The translations under genes and the position numbers were made by a program. Of a stretch of 64,000 nucleotides of DNA, positions 32,129-43,240 are shown one piece after another. The stretch comes from Tenodera sinensis (lineage: Eukaryota; Arthropoda; Insecta; Mantodea; Mantidae), in NCBI GenBank assembly GCA_030765045.1, contig CM060972.1, forward strand, positions 57,426,971 through 57,490,970, given 5' to 3'. Each line of letters starts with the position of its first letter. Position 1 is the first letter of the stretch. The notes under the pieces were generated by a model. That model was not told the origin of the DNA. It ran no database searches and worked only from the letters and a program-made list of their open reading frames with translations.

Positions 32129-34921
32129 ATGGCGAACACAAACATACACCACCACACTAACACCCCACATAAATACAGAATTCTGTACTGGAACACAAGA
32201 GGTGTACGGGCCAGGGCACAAGAATTAAAACATTACCTATATACCAACAACATTACCATCGCACTGCTAAATGAAACCTTTCTCACACCCAAAGCAAGAT
32301 TTTCCGTACCTGGATACAAAATTTACAGAACACACCGACCAGAGGGACGGAATGGCGGAGGCACGGCCATTGCAATTCAGAGGGACGTTCAACACTCCCA
32401 AAAACACGTCCCCCAGCTTCACACAATGGAAGCGACCGCCATACAACTCAACTTGTCCAACCAAACAGTAACAGTAGTAAGTATTTACGTCCCGCCCAAC
32501 CAACTAGACCACACAGATATCGACATCATCACCAATCTAGGCGACACTGTATTAGCGGCCGGTGACTACAACGCAATACATCAATCATGGGGAAATGTCA
32601 CTAGCAACACAGCGGGGAACACTCTATACCAACATATGAACAACATAAATAGCGACTACTTCATCGCACATCCCGACACGCCCACATACATCCCAAACAA
32701 CCGCAAGCATACACCACACACTCTAGATATAGCTATTATGAAAAATACCACATTCCGATACGAAATAAATACAATAGATTCACTAGCCTCAGACCACTTA
32801 GCTGTTCAAATTAATATTCATGGAACAACAAAGCTCAAGCCCCAGCAACCCCTACGTAACTTTAACCACGCTAACTGGGAAATGTTTTGCCACCATTTAG
32901 ATGCCGCACTCCCCCCCGCCGTCCCACTCCAAACAAACGAAGAAGCAGACCAGGCTGCACTTAACCTAGAGGAAGCGATACAGGTGGCCATAGCAGCTGC
33001 TGTCCCACTGAAACTCCCATCCAAACACGAAATTATCTACCCGCCGGACTTACTAGCCCTAATGAGGGATAGGGACCATGAAAGGCGCAAATGGCAACGC
33101 ACAAGAAATCTGGTCCATAAAGTCAACACAGCCACACTGAACAGTCAGGTCAAAACAAGACTCTCACAAATAGCTCAAAACCAGTGGGAACACACCCTCG
33201 CGCAACTCCGACCGGGCGGTGCTGCCGTATGGCAACTAACAAAACGATTAGTTAAAGAACCACTGAACATACCACCCCTTAAGAAAGCTGACAACAAGTA
33301 CGCGGAAGAAGACATTGATAAGGCGAACGTACTGGCAGAAACCTTAGCAAAAGCCTGTGCGCCAAATCAGACCCCAGTTGACCCAACACATAATGTGCAA
33401 CTTGAAAACAATATGCGCAATGTGTTAATGCAACCAGTTCACAATAAAAATAAAAGAACCAATAAAGGCGAACTCCTGTGGATAATTAAGCACCTTCAGG
33501 ACGCCAAAGCCCCAGGACCTGACAAAATACCAAACTTGGTCCTTAAACATCTAACAGTGGCAGCTCTAGAGCACCTCAGCAACATCTGTAACTACTGCCT
33601 AGAGCAAGGCTATTATCCAACCCCTTGGAAAACAGCCGATGTATTAATGTTTCCAAAGCCCGGGAAAGATAAAACAAGCCCCGCTAACTATAGGCCCATT
33701 AGCCTACTTAAGACTATCAGCAAGGTAGCAGAGAAAGTAATACTAAAAAGAATCACCGCACACATTAAGCGACATGACATAATAATCCCCGAGCAATTCG
33801 GCTTTAGAGCGCACCACTCTAGCACGCTTCAGATAACACGAAATATAGAATACATTACCCACGGATTCAACCAAAATAGGTCAACAGGTATAATATTCTT
33901 GGATATACAACGAGCCTTCGATACAGTGCATCACCCGGGACTCATATTTAAACTCAAGGAACTAAACTTCAATGACAGCATGATTAAACTACTAGCGCAC
34001 TACCTAACAAATCGAACTTTCTCTGTAACGATACAAGATGCTACCTCTGATACCAGACCACTAAGGGCGGGAGTACCCCAAGGGAGTTTAATCGGGCCGA
34101 CTTTGTTTAATCTGTACATTAATGATATCCCCAAAACCAACAATACCACCCTCTCAATCTACGCCGATGATACGGCTATAGCAGCGCAATCCTGGAAACC
34201 AGAATTGGTAACAACCAGACTACAAGCTGCACTAAACGCACTTGAACCCTGGCTTAACACATGGCGAATCAAGGTAAACACAGGGAAAACGCAGGCAGTC
34301 CTTTTTTCCAAAAGACTTAAACACGCAAATCGCAACGCACCACTTAAGCTATACGGAGAAACAATAAACTGGAGTAAACAGGCCAAATATCTGGGAGTCA
34401 CCCTAGACTCCAAGTTAACATTTGCTGAACATGTCAAATTAATACGCCAGAAGGCCAACGCCCAACTGGGCAGGCTCTACCCTCTCCTCAATAGGAACTC
34501 CAAGCTCAGCAAACAACTAGGTCTCATCCTGTACAAAACACTTATCCGCCCAGTGTTTACGTATGCAGCACCAGCATGGGGACACTGTGCCAAGTCCCAC
34601 ATACAACAACTGCAAACACTGCAAAACAAAGTCCTGCGAATCGTAACTAAGGTCCCACGAACGGCACCACTGGACGTGATACATAGAGAATTAAAAATGC
34701 ACACAGTGGAGGAATTTATTAAGCACCTAGCGTACAATATGTACGAAGCCGCCAAAACCAACCATAATCCACTAATTCGGCTACTGGGACAGTACACCAC
34801 AGATGCTAATAAGCATAAGAGGCCTTTAGCGCTCTTCGACAGAACTATACCGGTAAACAAACACGCCGCAATCACAGCGACAGACATTGCCCGACACCTC
34901 AGTGCACTAGTTCCACCCTGA
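32129..34921 (+). CDS. Jockey ORF2, endonuclease and reverse transcriptase (930 aa)
   Basis: It nicks target DNA and reverse-transcribes the element RNA from the nick. The APE-type endonuclease occupies residues 15-230: WNTRG (Asn22), LNETFL (Glu49), GGGTAIAI, AAGDYNAIHQSWG (Asp146, Asn148) and SDHLAV (Asp222, His223) are the catalytic signatures. The reverse transcriptase covers about 440-800: AKAPGPDKIP, FPKPGKDKTSPANYRPISLL, FLDIQRAFDTV (Asp592), AGVPQGSLIGPTLFNLYIND, IYADDTAI (Asp680, Asp681) and KYLGVTLD. A C-terminal thumb region follows, with no RNase H. All catalytic residues I looked for are present. The ATG at AAAGATGGCG lies 53 bp after ORF1, so translation probably depends on reinitiation. 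Confidence 0.95.
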   Translation: MANTNIHHHTNTPHKYRILYWNTRGVRARAQELKHYLYTNNITIALLNETFLTPKARFSVPGYKIYRTHRPEGRNGGGTAIAIQRDVQHSQKHVPQLHTMEATAIQLNLSNQTVTVVSIYVPPNQLDHTDIDIITNLGDTVLAAGDYNAIHQSWGNVTSNTAGNTLYQHMNNINSDYFIAHPDTPTYIPNNRKHTPHTLDIAIMKNTTFRYEINTIDSLASDHLAVQINIHGTTKLKPQQPLRNFNHANWEMFCHHLDAALPPAVPLQTNEEADQAALNLEEAIQVAIAAAVPLKLPSKHEIIYPPDLLALMRDRDHERRKWQRTRNLVHKVNTATLNSQVKTRLSQIAQNQWEHTLAQLRPGGAAVWQLTKRLVKEPLNIPPLKKADNKYAEEDIDKANVLAETLAKACAPNQTPVDPTHNVQLENNMRNVLMQPVHNKNKRTNKGELLWIIKHLQDAKAPGPDKIPNLVLKHLTVAALEHLSNICNYCLEQGYYPTPWKTADVLMFPKPGKDKTSPANYRPISLLKTISKVAEKVILKRITAHIKRHDIIIPEQFGFRAHHSSTLQITRNIEYITHGFNQNRSTGIIFLDIQRAFDTVHHPGLIFKLKELNFNDSMIKLLAHYLTNRTFSVTIQDATSDTRPLRAGVPQGSLIGPTLFNLYINDIPKTNNTTLSIYADDTAIAAQSWKPELVTTRLQAALNALEPWLNTWRIKVNTGKTQAVLFSKRLKHANRNAPLKLYGETINWSKQAKYLGVTLDSKLTFAEHVKLIRQKANAQLGRLYPLLNRNSKLSKQLGLILYKTLIRPVFTYAAPAWGHCAKSHIQQLQTLQNKVLRIVTKVPRTAPLDVIHRELKMHTVEEFIKHLAYNMYEAAKTNHNPLIRLLGQYTTDANKHKRPLALFDRTIPVNKHAAITATDIARHLSALVPP

Positions 34922-35569
34922 CAGCCCTCAAGTCCCCGAATGGATGATCTCCCCTGCCGGGGCGGACAGGGGTCACAGGGCAACCCCACTTATGTCGACA
35001 CTCAGCCACGCAGTAGGACCACGAATATGACAAAGACCCAACTCTGCAACTCCTCTTCTTCTCCCCTTCCCCATTCAATTTAAAAAAAAAAAAAAATAAA
35101 TAAATAAATAAATAAATAAATAAAAATATATTTATTCATCCTGCACATAACACTCAACATCCATTGTATATATGTTCCAGGACAGGCAGCGCATGCTGTG
35201 CCAGTTCCAAGCAGCTCCCTCTCCGGCTGCAGCCACGATTCAGGTACGTACACCTCAATTTTTCTTAGCACGACACCTTATCCCAATTCCTGCCTTCAGC
35301 ATGATAACCCTCTACTAACACTTAGGTTCCAGGCCTGGGCCTAGTGCCAAGACCTGTACCTAACCCCACTCTGCCTGCATACTCTCTTGTATGCAGGTGC
35401 CTTTTTAGAGTTACCCACTAACATCAGGTTTGCTTCGGCGGTACCTGACATAACAGCACCCGACTTTCCCTTCCATCCTCGTAGAGTAGACGTAGTGCAT
35501 GGTAGGGGAGGCGATGTATATCCCTTTCGGATGATCGTCACCTGGGCTGGCGGAGGTGGGGCCAGTCCA

Positions 35570-35604
<35 letters not shown>
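34922..35604 (+). other. Jockey 3' UTR and poly(A)
   Basis: It contains an A-rich (AAAT)n tract at 35,081-35,125, then unique sequence and the terminal 33-bp poly(A) at 35,572-35,604. A TCAGGT...ACCTGA inverted repeat at about 35,424-35,450 recalls the hairpins in the 3' UTR of the related truncated element. Confidence 0.8.
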
Positions 35605-35608
<4 letters not shown>

Positions 35609-36080
35609 CAGTCCAAGTTCTGCCGGCAGAGTGCACTAAAACATAACAGCCTAGGCTCATAAGGCTTGGCACAGAAGAGTTGACAAGTTCTGCCGGTACA
35701 GTGCACTAACACATAACCGCCTAGGCTTGTAACGCTTGGAAGAGAAGAGATGACATTCCAAGTTCTGCCGGCAAGCTGCACTAACGCATAACAGCCTAGT
35801 CTTGTAAGACTTGGTAGAGAGGAATTGTCATTCTAAGTTCTGCCTGCAGAGTGCACTAACGCATAACAGCCTAGGCTTGTAACGCTTGGAAGAGAAGAGA
35901 TGACATTCCAAGTTCTGCCGGCAAGCTGCACTAACGCATAACAGCCTAGTCTTGTAAGACTTGGTAGAGAGGAATTGTCATTCTAAGTTCTGCCTGCAGA
36001 GTGCACTAACGCATAACAGCCTAGGCTTGTAAGACTTGGTAGAGGGTAGTCACATTTCAAGTTCTACCGGCAGAGTGCAC
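35605..36080. repeat. 75-bp satellite array, segment 2
   Basis: About six monomers between the full-length Jockey and the truncated element, including two near-identical 150-bp stretches (GCCTGCAGAGTGCACTAACG at about 35,842 and 35,992). It is the direct continuation of segment 1 across the insertion. Confidence 0.95.
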
Positions 36081-36081
36081 C

Positions 36082-36720
36082 TGGTTAGGGCTTAAAATGG
36101 ACCAGGGACTCACATGAAAGCAGCATATATTCCAAATAAGGGGAAAAGCGAACGCCCAATTAGGCAAACTATATCCCCTTATAAACATGAACTCGCATCT
36201 AAAACTCAAAATGGGACTAACATTATATAAGACGCTTATCCGCCCTATACTCACTTACGCTGGTCCGGTTTGGGGATATGCCGCAAAAACACATATTATG
36301 CGCCTACAAAGGCTACAAAATAAAATACTGCGAATGGTAGCAAAAGTGCCCTACACGGCACCAGCGGACTTACTACACGACGAATTAAAAATGCACACGA
36401 TAGAGCAATTCATTAAAAAGCTCTCACACGATACGTATAAACACTTGCATAAACATCACAACCCGTTAGTAACGAACCTCAGTAACTATACTATGGAAAT
36501 TTATAAACACGCTAGACCGCTAGCGCTTTTCGACAGAAATTTAACTTCAAATAACACGGAAGTAGAAGTGGAGAGGACTGTTCCCTCTCACCACACAGCT
36601 AAACCTTCCTTATTCCCTGTTTCAGACCGCAGCTTGCCACAGAGCCCTACAAGCCCTCGGCGATGCCGAGGCGGACCGGGAGAACTAGGGCCTCCCACCA
36701 GTGTCCTACGTGCGCGGTGA
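36082..36720 (+). pseudogene. RT C-terminal fragment in truncated element A
   Basis: The frame reads WLGLKMDQGLT, then a TGA at 36,115-36,117 where the family usually has Trp, then KANAQLGKLYPLI, LYKTLIRPILTYAGPVWGYA, LRMVAKVPYTAPADLLHDEL and ARPLALFDR. This parallels the last about 180 residues of the intact ORF2. There is no catalytic YADD, because the copy starts downstream of it. It is non-functional. Confidence 0.88.
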
Positions 36721-36890
36721 AAGCGGGCCACCGTATGATGGAGTAGGACACTCCGACGACACGGCGAGACCAGGACAAACGCTTATACAAGACCTGCCTG
36801 CCTAGGGCAGACAAGAAGAAATCTAGCACGATAACATTTATATTAAGCATGCGTAAAAATCACAGATCATTAGCTGATTCTAATGACTTG

Positions 36891-37256
36891 CAGGTACATA
36901 CCTGTGCAACACTAGACATAAGCCTAAATATTGCACGAAAATATCCTTTTACTCTGACACTAACATTAGCTTATCTCACAACGACATGCAGGTTTTCACC
37001 TGTGCATCGCTAGATACAAGCTCAAATATTGCACGATTAACTTCAGTTACACTAACTCTAACATTAGCAAATATTATAACGACTGGCAGGTAAACACCTG
37101 TGAAACACTAGATATAAGCTGAAACATTGCACGAATAACCTCAGGTATGCTAACACTAAAATTAGCAGAAAGTATAACGACTGGCAGGTAAATACCTGTG
37201 CAACCCTAGAATTAAGCATCACACAAATTACATCTTGACTAACAGGCCTATGCCTG
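36891..37256 (+). repeat. Five regularly spaced hairpins in the 3' UTR, copy A
   Basis: Five short inverted repeats lie at 36,891, 36,989, 37,087, 37,185 and 37,243 (steps of 98, 98, 98 and 58 bp): CAGGTACATACCTG, CAGGTTTTCACCTG, CAGGTAAACACCTG, CAGGTAAATACCTG and CAGGCCTATGCCTG. The first four are embedded in diverged copies of a 98-bp unit (ACACTAGAYATAAGC, ATTGCACGA, CTAACATTAGC). The stems are conserved while the loops vary, and the last stem changes a T-A pair to C-G on both sides. This suggests selection for RNA structure. Confidence 0.8.
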
Positions 37257-37623
37257 TGCAACCTAATCATAAGTAAGCGTAACTGCGTCTAATATCAACA
37301 CAAATTTAACAATGCATTTTATCTCTCTTGGTCATGTCCAGGTTTCATGGGCATTACCAAAAAGCAACATTTGACTCGCTCGCATGAAAATTCATGCCAG
37401 CTTAAAGCATTCAATTACTAACCGGGGTGCTATGCGGGACCCGACTAATGCACGATGATGCACGAAACCTTTAGCATTTTACGAACTAACACGTGGAAGG
37501 GTTTTTTAGTGAGTAACCCTCCCCCTTCAGGGCGCAGGGACCCTCACACTGTTGGCCTCAGCATGTCGGCCTCCGCCTGTAACGGGTTTTTCCCCTCCAC
37601 GGTAAAAAAAAAAAAAAAAAAAA

Positions 37624-40600
37624 TTCAAGTTCTACCGGCAGAGTGCACTAACGTATAACAGCCTAGCCTTGTAAGACTTGTTACAGAGAAGTTGACATTC
37701 CAAGTTCTACCGGCAGAGTGCACTAACGCATAACAGCCTAGGTTTGTAAGACTTGGTAGAGTGTAGTCACATTTCAAGTTCTACCGGCAGAGTGCACTAA
37801 CGCATAACAGCCTAGGCTTGTAAGACTTGGTAGAGAGGAGTTCACATTCCAAGTTCTGCCGGCAGAATGCACTAACGCATAACAGCCTAGGCTTGTAAAA
37901 CTTGGCAGAGAAGAGATGACATTCCAACTTCTGCCGGCAGAGTGCACTAACGCATAAGAGCCTACGCTTGTAAGACTTGGTAGAGAGGAGTTGACATTCC
38001 AAGTTCTGCCGGCAGAATGCACTAACGCATAACAGCCTAGGCTTGTAAGACTTGGTAGAGAGGAATTGACATTCCAAGTTCTACCGGCAGAGTGCACTAA
38101 CGCATAAGAGCCTAGGCTTGTAAGACTTGGTAGAGAGGAATTGTAATTCCAAGTTCTGCCGGCAGAGTGCACTAACTTATAACAGCCTAGGCTTGTAAGA
38201 CTTGGTACAGAGGAGTTGACATTCCAAGTTCTACCGGCAGAGTGCACTAACACATAACAGCCTAGGCTTGTGAAACATGGTAGAGAGGCATTGACATTCC
38301 AAGTTCTACCGGCAGAGTGAACTAACGTATAACAGCCTAGGCTTGTAAGACTTGGTAGAGAGGAATTGTAATTCCAAGTTCTGCCGGCAGAGTGCACTAA
38401 CGCATAACAGCCTAGGCTTGTGAAACATGGTAGAGAGGAATTGACATTCCAAGTTCTACCGGTAGAGTGAACGAACGCATAACAGCCTAGTCTTGTAAGA
38501 CTTGGTAGAGAGGAGTTGACATTCCAAGTTCTGCCGCCAGAATGCACTAACGCATAACAGCCTAGGCTTGTAAGACTTGGTAGAGAGGAATTGTAATTCC
38601 AAGTTCTACCGGCAGAGTGCACTAAGGCATAACAGCCTAGGCTTGTGAAACATGGTAGAGAGGAATTGACATTCCAAGTTCTACCGGCAGAGTGCACCTA
38701 CGCATAAGAGCCTAGGCTAGCAAGACTTGGTAGAGAGGAATTGTAATTCCAAGTTCTACCGGCAGAGTGCACTAAGGCATAACAGCCTAGCCTTGTAAGA
38801 CTTGGTACAGAGGAGTTGACATTCCAAGTTCTACCGGCAGAGTGCACTAACGCATAACAGCCTAGGCTTGCAAGACTTGGTAGAGAGGAGTTGACATTCC
38901 AAGTTCTACCGGCAGAGTGCACTAACACATAACAGCGTAGGCTTGTAAGACTTGTTAGAGAGGAGTTCACATTCCAAGTTCTGCCGGCAGAGTGCACTAT
39001 CACATAACAGCATAGGCTTGTAAGACTTGGTAGAGAGGAGTTCACATTCCAAGTTCTGCCGGCAGAGTGCACCAACGCATAACAGCCTAGGCTTGTCAGA
39101 CTTGGTAGAGAGGAGTTTACATTCCAAGCTCTGCCGGCAGAGTGCACTAACACATATTAGCCTAGGCTTGTAATGCCTGGCAGAGAAGAATTGACAGTCC
39201 AAGTTCTGCCAGCAGAGTGCACTAAAACATAACAGCCTAGGCTCATAAGGCTTGGCACAGAAGAGTTGACAAGTTCTGCCGGTACAGTGCACTAACACAT
39301 AACCGCCTAGGCTTGTAACGCTTGGAAGAGAAGAGATGACATTCCAAGTTCTGCCGGCAAGCTGCACTAACGCATAACAGCCTAGTCTTGTAAGACTTGG
39401 TAGAGAGGAATTGTCATTCTAAGTTCTGCCTGCAGAGTGCACTAACGCATAACAGCCTAGGCTTGTAACGCTTGGCAGAGAAGAAATGACATTCCAAGTT
39501 CTGCCGGCAAGGTGCACTAACGCATACCAGCCTAGTCTTGTAAGACTTGGTAGAGAGGAATAGACATTCCAAGTTCTACCGGCAGAGTGAACTAACGTAT
39601 AACAGTCTAGGCTTGTAAGACTTGCTAGAGAGGAGTTGATATTCGAAGTTCTGCCGGCAGAGTGCGCTAACACATAACAGCCTAGGCTTGTAAGACTTGG
39701 TAGAGAGGAGTTGACATTCCAAGTTCTGCCGGCAGAATACACTAACGCATAACAACCTAGGCTTGTAAAACTTGGTAGAGAGGAATTGACATTCCAAGTT
39801 CTGCCGGCAGAGTGCACTAACGCATAAGAGCCTAGGCTTGTAAAACTTGGTAGAGAGGAGATGACATTCCAAGTTCTGCCGGCAGAGTGCACTAACGCAT
39901 AAGAGCCTAGGCTTGTAAGACTTGGTAGAGAGGAGTTGACATTCCAAGTTCTGCCGGCAGAATGCACTAACGCATAACAACCTAGGCTTGTAAAACTTGG
40001 CAGAGAAGAGATGACATTCCAAGTTCTGCCGGCAGAGTGCACTAACGCATAAGAGCCTAGGCTTGTAAGACTTGGTAGAGAGGAGTTGACATTCCAAGTT
40101 CTGCCGGCAGAGTGCACTAACGCATAACAGCCTAGGCTTGTAAGACTTGGTAGAGAGGAATTGACATTCCAAGTTCTACCGGCAGAGTGCACTAACGCAT
40201 AAGAGCCTAGGCTTGTAAGACTTGGTAGAGAGGAATTGTAATTCCAAGTTCTGCCGGCAGAGTGCACTAACGCATAACAGCCTAGGCTTGTCAGACTTGG
40301 TAGAGAGGAGATGACATTCCAAGCTCTGCCGGCAGAGTGCACTAACACATAATAGCCTAGGCTTGTAATGCCTGGCAGAGAAGAATTGACAGTCCAAGTT
40401 CTGCCGGCAGAGTGCACTAAAACATAACAGCCTAGGCTCATAAGGCTTGGCACAGAAGAGTTGACAAGTTCTGCCGGTACAGTGCACTAACACATAACCG
40501 CCTAGGCTTGTAACGCTTGGAAGAGAAGAGATGACATTCCAAGTTCTGCCGGCAAGCTGCACTAACGCATAACAGCCTAGTCTTGTAAGACTTGGTAGAG

Positions 40601-40861
40601 AGGAATTGTCATTCTAAGTTCTGCCTGCAGAGTGCACTAACGCATAACAGCCTAGGCTTGTAACGCTTGGAAGAGAAGAGATGACATTCCAAGTTCTGCC
40701 GGCAAGCTGCACTAACGCATAACAGCCTAGTCTTGTAAGACTTGGTAGAGAGGAATTGTCATTCTAAGTTCTGCCTGCAGAGTGCACTAACGCATAACAG
40801 CCTAGGCTTGTAAGACTTGGTAGAGGGTAGTCACATTTCAAGTTCTACCGGCAGAGTGCAC
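37624..40861. repeat. 75-bp satellite array, segment 3
   Basis: About 43 monomers. From about 37,806 it is the second copy of the block at 27,535-30,120 and 35,605-36,080, without the full-length Jockey. The empty target site is intact at 40,384-40,392. Confidence 0.96.
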
Positions 40862-40862
40862 C

Positions 40863-41501
40863 TGGTTAGGGCTTAAAATGGACCAGGGACTCACATGAAA
40901 GCAGCATATATTCCAAATAAGGGGAAAAGCGAACGCCCAATTAGGCAAACTATATCCCCTTATAAACATGAACTCGCATCTAAAACTCAAAATGGGACTA
41001 ACATTATATAAGACGCTTATCCGCCCTATACTCACTTACGCTGGTCCGGTTTGGGGATATGCCGCAAAAACACATATTATGCGCCTACAAAGGCTACAAA
41101 ATAAAATACTGCGAATGGTAGCAAAAGTGCCCTACACGGCACCAGCGGACTTACTACACGACGAATTAAAAATGCACACGATAGAGCAATTCATTAAAAA
41201 GCTCTCACACGATACGTATAAACACTTGCATAAACATCACAACCCGTTAGTAACGAACCTCAGTAACTATACTATGGAAATTTATAAACACGCTAGACCG
41301 CTAGCGCTTTTCGACAGAAATTTAACTTCAAATAACACGGAAGTAGAAGTGGAGAGGACTGTTCCCTCTCACCACACAGCTAAACCTTCCTTATTCCCTG
41401 TTTCAGACCGCAGCTTGCCACAGAGCCCTACAAGCCCTCGGCGATGCCGAGGCGGACCGGGAGAACTAGGGCCTCCCACCAGTGTCCTACGTGCGCGGTG
41501 A
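40863..41501 (+). pseudogene. RT C-terminal fragment in truncated element B
   Basis: Same peptide as the fragment at 36,082-36,720, including the in-frame TGA (40,896-40,898). It is non-functional. Confidence 0.88.
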
Positions 41502-41671
41502 AAGCGGGCCACCGTATGATGGAGTAGGACACTCCGACGACACGGCGAGACCAGGACAAACGCTTATACAAGACCTGCCTGCCTAGGGCAGACAAGAAGA
41601 AATCTAGCACGATAACATTTATATTAAGCATGCGTAAAAATCACAGATCATTAGCTGATTCTAATGACTTG

Positions 41672-42037
41672 CAGGTACATACCTGTGCAACACTAGACAT
41701 AAGCCTAAATATTGCACGAAAATATCCTTTTACTCTGACACTAACATTAGCTTATCTCACAACGACATGCAGGTTTTCACCTGTGCATCGCTAGATACAA
41801 GCTCAAATATTGCACGATTAACTTCAGTTACACTAACTCTAACATTAGCAAATATTATAACGACTGGCAGGTAAACACCTGTGAAACACTAGATATAAGC
41901 TGAAACATTGCACGAATAACCTCAGGTATGCTAACACTAAAATTAGCAGAAAGTATAACGACTGGCAGGTAAATACCTGTGCAACCCTAGAATTAAGCAT
42001 CACACAAATTACATCTTGACTAACAGGCCTATGCCTG
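41672..42037 (+). repeat. Five regularly spaced hairpins in the 3' UTR, copy B
   Basis: Duplicate of the hairpin series at 36,891-37,256, shifted by 4,781 bp, with all five stems unchanged. Confidence 0.8.
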
Positions 42038-42402
42038 TGCAACCTAGTCATAAGTAAGCGTAACTGCGTCTAATATCAACACAAATTTAACAATGCATTT
42101 TATCTCTCTTGGTCATGTCCAGGTTTCATGGGCATTACCAAAAAGCAACATTTGACTCGCTCGCATGAAAATTCATGCCAGCTTAAAGCATTCAATTACT
42201 AACCGGGGTGCTATGCGGGACCCGACTAATGCACGATGATGCACGAAACCTTTAGCATTTTACGAACTAACACGTGGAAGGGTTTTTTAGTGAGTAACCC
42301 TCCCCCTTCAGGGCGCAGGGACCCTCACACTGTTGGCCTCAGCATGTCGGCCTCCGCCTGTAACGGGTTTTTCCTCTCCACGGTAAAAAAAAAAAAAAAA
42401 AA

Positions 42403-42850
42403 TTCAAGTTCTACCGGCAGAGTGCACTAACGTATAACAGCCTAGCCTTGTAAGACTTGTTACAGAGGAGTTGACATTCCAAGTTCTACCGGCAGAGTGC
42501 ACTAACGCATAACAGCCTAGGCTTGTAAGACTTGCTAGAGAGGAGTTGACATTCCAAGTTCTGCCGGCAGAGTGCACTAAGGCATAACAGCCTAGCCTTG
42601 TAAGACTTGGTAGAGAGGAGTTGACATTCCAAGTTCTACCGGCAGAGTGCACTAACGCATAACAGCCTAGGCTTGTCAGACTTGGTAGAGAGGAGTTGAC
42701 ATTCCAAGCTCTGCCGGCAGAGTGCACTAACACATAATAGCCTAGGCTTGTAATGCCTGGCAGAGAAGAATTGACATTCCTAGTGCTGCCGGCAGAGTGC
42801 ACTAAAACATAACAGCCTAGGCTCATAAGGCTTGGCAGAGGAGAGTTGAC
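42403..42850. repeat. 75-bp satellite array, segment 4
   Basis: Six monomers between truncated element B and the composite insertion. One monomer reads TTGGCAGAGGAGAGTTGAC at the junction, which supplies the target duplication of the next insertion. Confidence 0.95.
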
Positions 42851-42854
42851 TCTG

Positions 42855-43187
42855 CAATGCCCATCATGGAGCAGCCGAGCACATCATGCTCCACCCCCGC
42901 AGAGGCTCCAGGACCCAAAGCAGCAGTTGCTAAACGGTCCTACTCGGAGCATTTCCGCGGTGGGAAGGATGGCAAACCCTGCCTGAACTTTTGTAGTGAC
43001 ACTTTGTTCTACATGTTCCGTTTAGGCGACGGGGACACCATGCGGGGCTATGAACGCCTACTGGATGCCTACGCAGCTCTTTTTTTTCAACGTGGAGGCT
43101 CTAGGAGATACCGCGGCTAACGCGGGAAAGTTCATAGCCACGATGGGTAAGCTGGCGACCCAGATGCGGCAACCCAGGAATGCATAA
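42855..43187 (+). pseudogene. Jockey ORF1 C-terminal fragment, frameshifted
   Basis: It matches the last about 110 codons of the ORF1 at 30,537-32,075, starting at MPIMEQPSTSC. A C-to-T change plus one extra T in the T-run at about 43,081-43,088 shifts the frame, so the end is mistranslated and stops early. The zinc knuckles are absent because of 5' truncation. Confidence 0.9.
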
Positions 43188-43240
43188 GAACAAACACCAG
43201 TGCGTAATTCCCAGCACATCCAAACAAAAGAAAAACAAAG

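Larger units (their letters stand above)
30112..35611 (+). mobile_element. Full-length Jockey-clade non-LTR retrotransposon
   Basis: It spans 30,121-35,604: 5' UTR (about 416 bp, GC-rich), ORF1, ORF2, 3' UTR of about 650 bp and a 33-bp poly(A). It is flanked by a target-site duplication of 8-9 bp, AATTGACAG, at 30,112-30,120 and 35,603-35,611. The pre-insertion site survives at 40,384-40,392 in the duplicated array. ORF1 plus an endonuclease-RT ORF2 without RNase H is the Jockey clade plan. Both ORFs are uninterrupted and the duplication is intact, so the insertion is young and the copy may be competent. Confidence 0.93.
36056..37648 (+). mobile_element. 5'-truncated Jockey-clade element, copy A
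   Basis: It spans 36,081-37,623. It begins inside the reverse transcriptase at the WLGLKMD motif and runs through the RT C-terminus, a 3' UTR of about 880 bp and a 20-bp poly(A). It is a different subfamily from the full-length element, with only moderate protein similarity. Identical 25-bp satellite sequence flanks it (36,056-36,080 and 37,624-37,648). This is either an unusually long target duplication or reflects the repetitive target. The same element recurs at 40,862-42,402 through duplication of the array. Confidence 0.88.
40837..42427 (+). mobile_element. 5'-truncated Jockey-clade element, copy B
   Basis: It spans 40,862-42,402 and is nearly identical to 36,081-37,623 at a constant offset of 4,781 bp. 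It shares the same truncation point and the same internal TGA, with an 18-bp instead of 20-bp poly(A). Only two or three substitutions were noticed, for example AACCTAGTCATAAG against AACCTAATCATAAG. It arose by duplication of the array, not by a second insertion. Confidence 0.92.

Noticed and set aside
40862..42402. A second independent insertion of the truncated Jockey element
   Set aside because: Truncation point, internal stop and flanks are the same as in the copy at 36,081, and the surrounding satellite matches at a constant 4,781-bp offset, so it was duplicated with the array.
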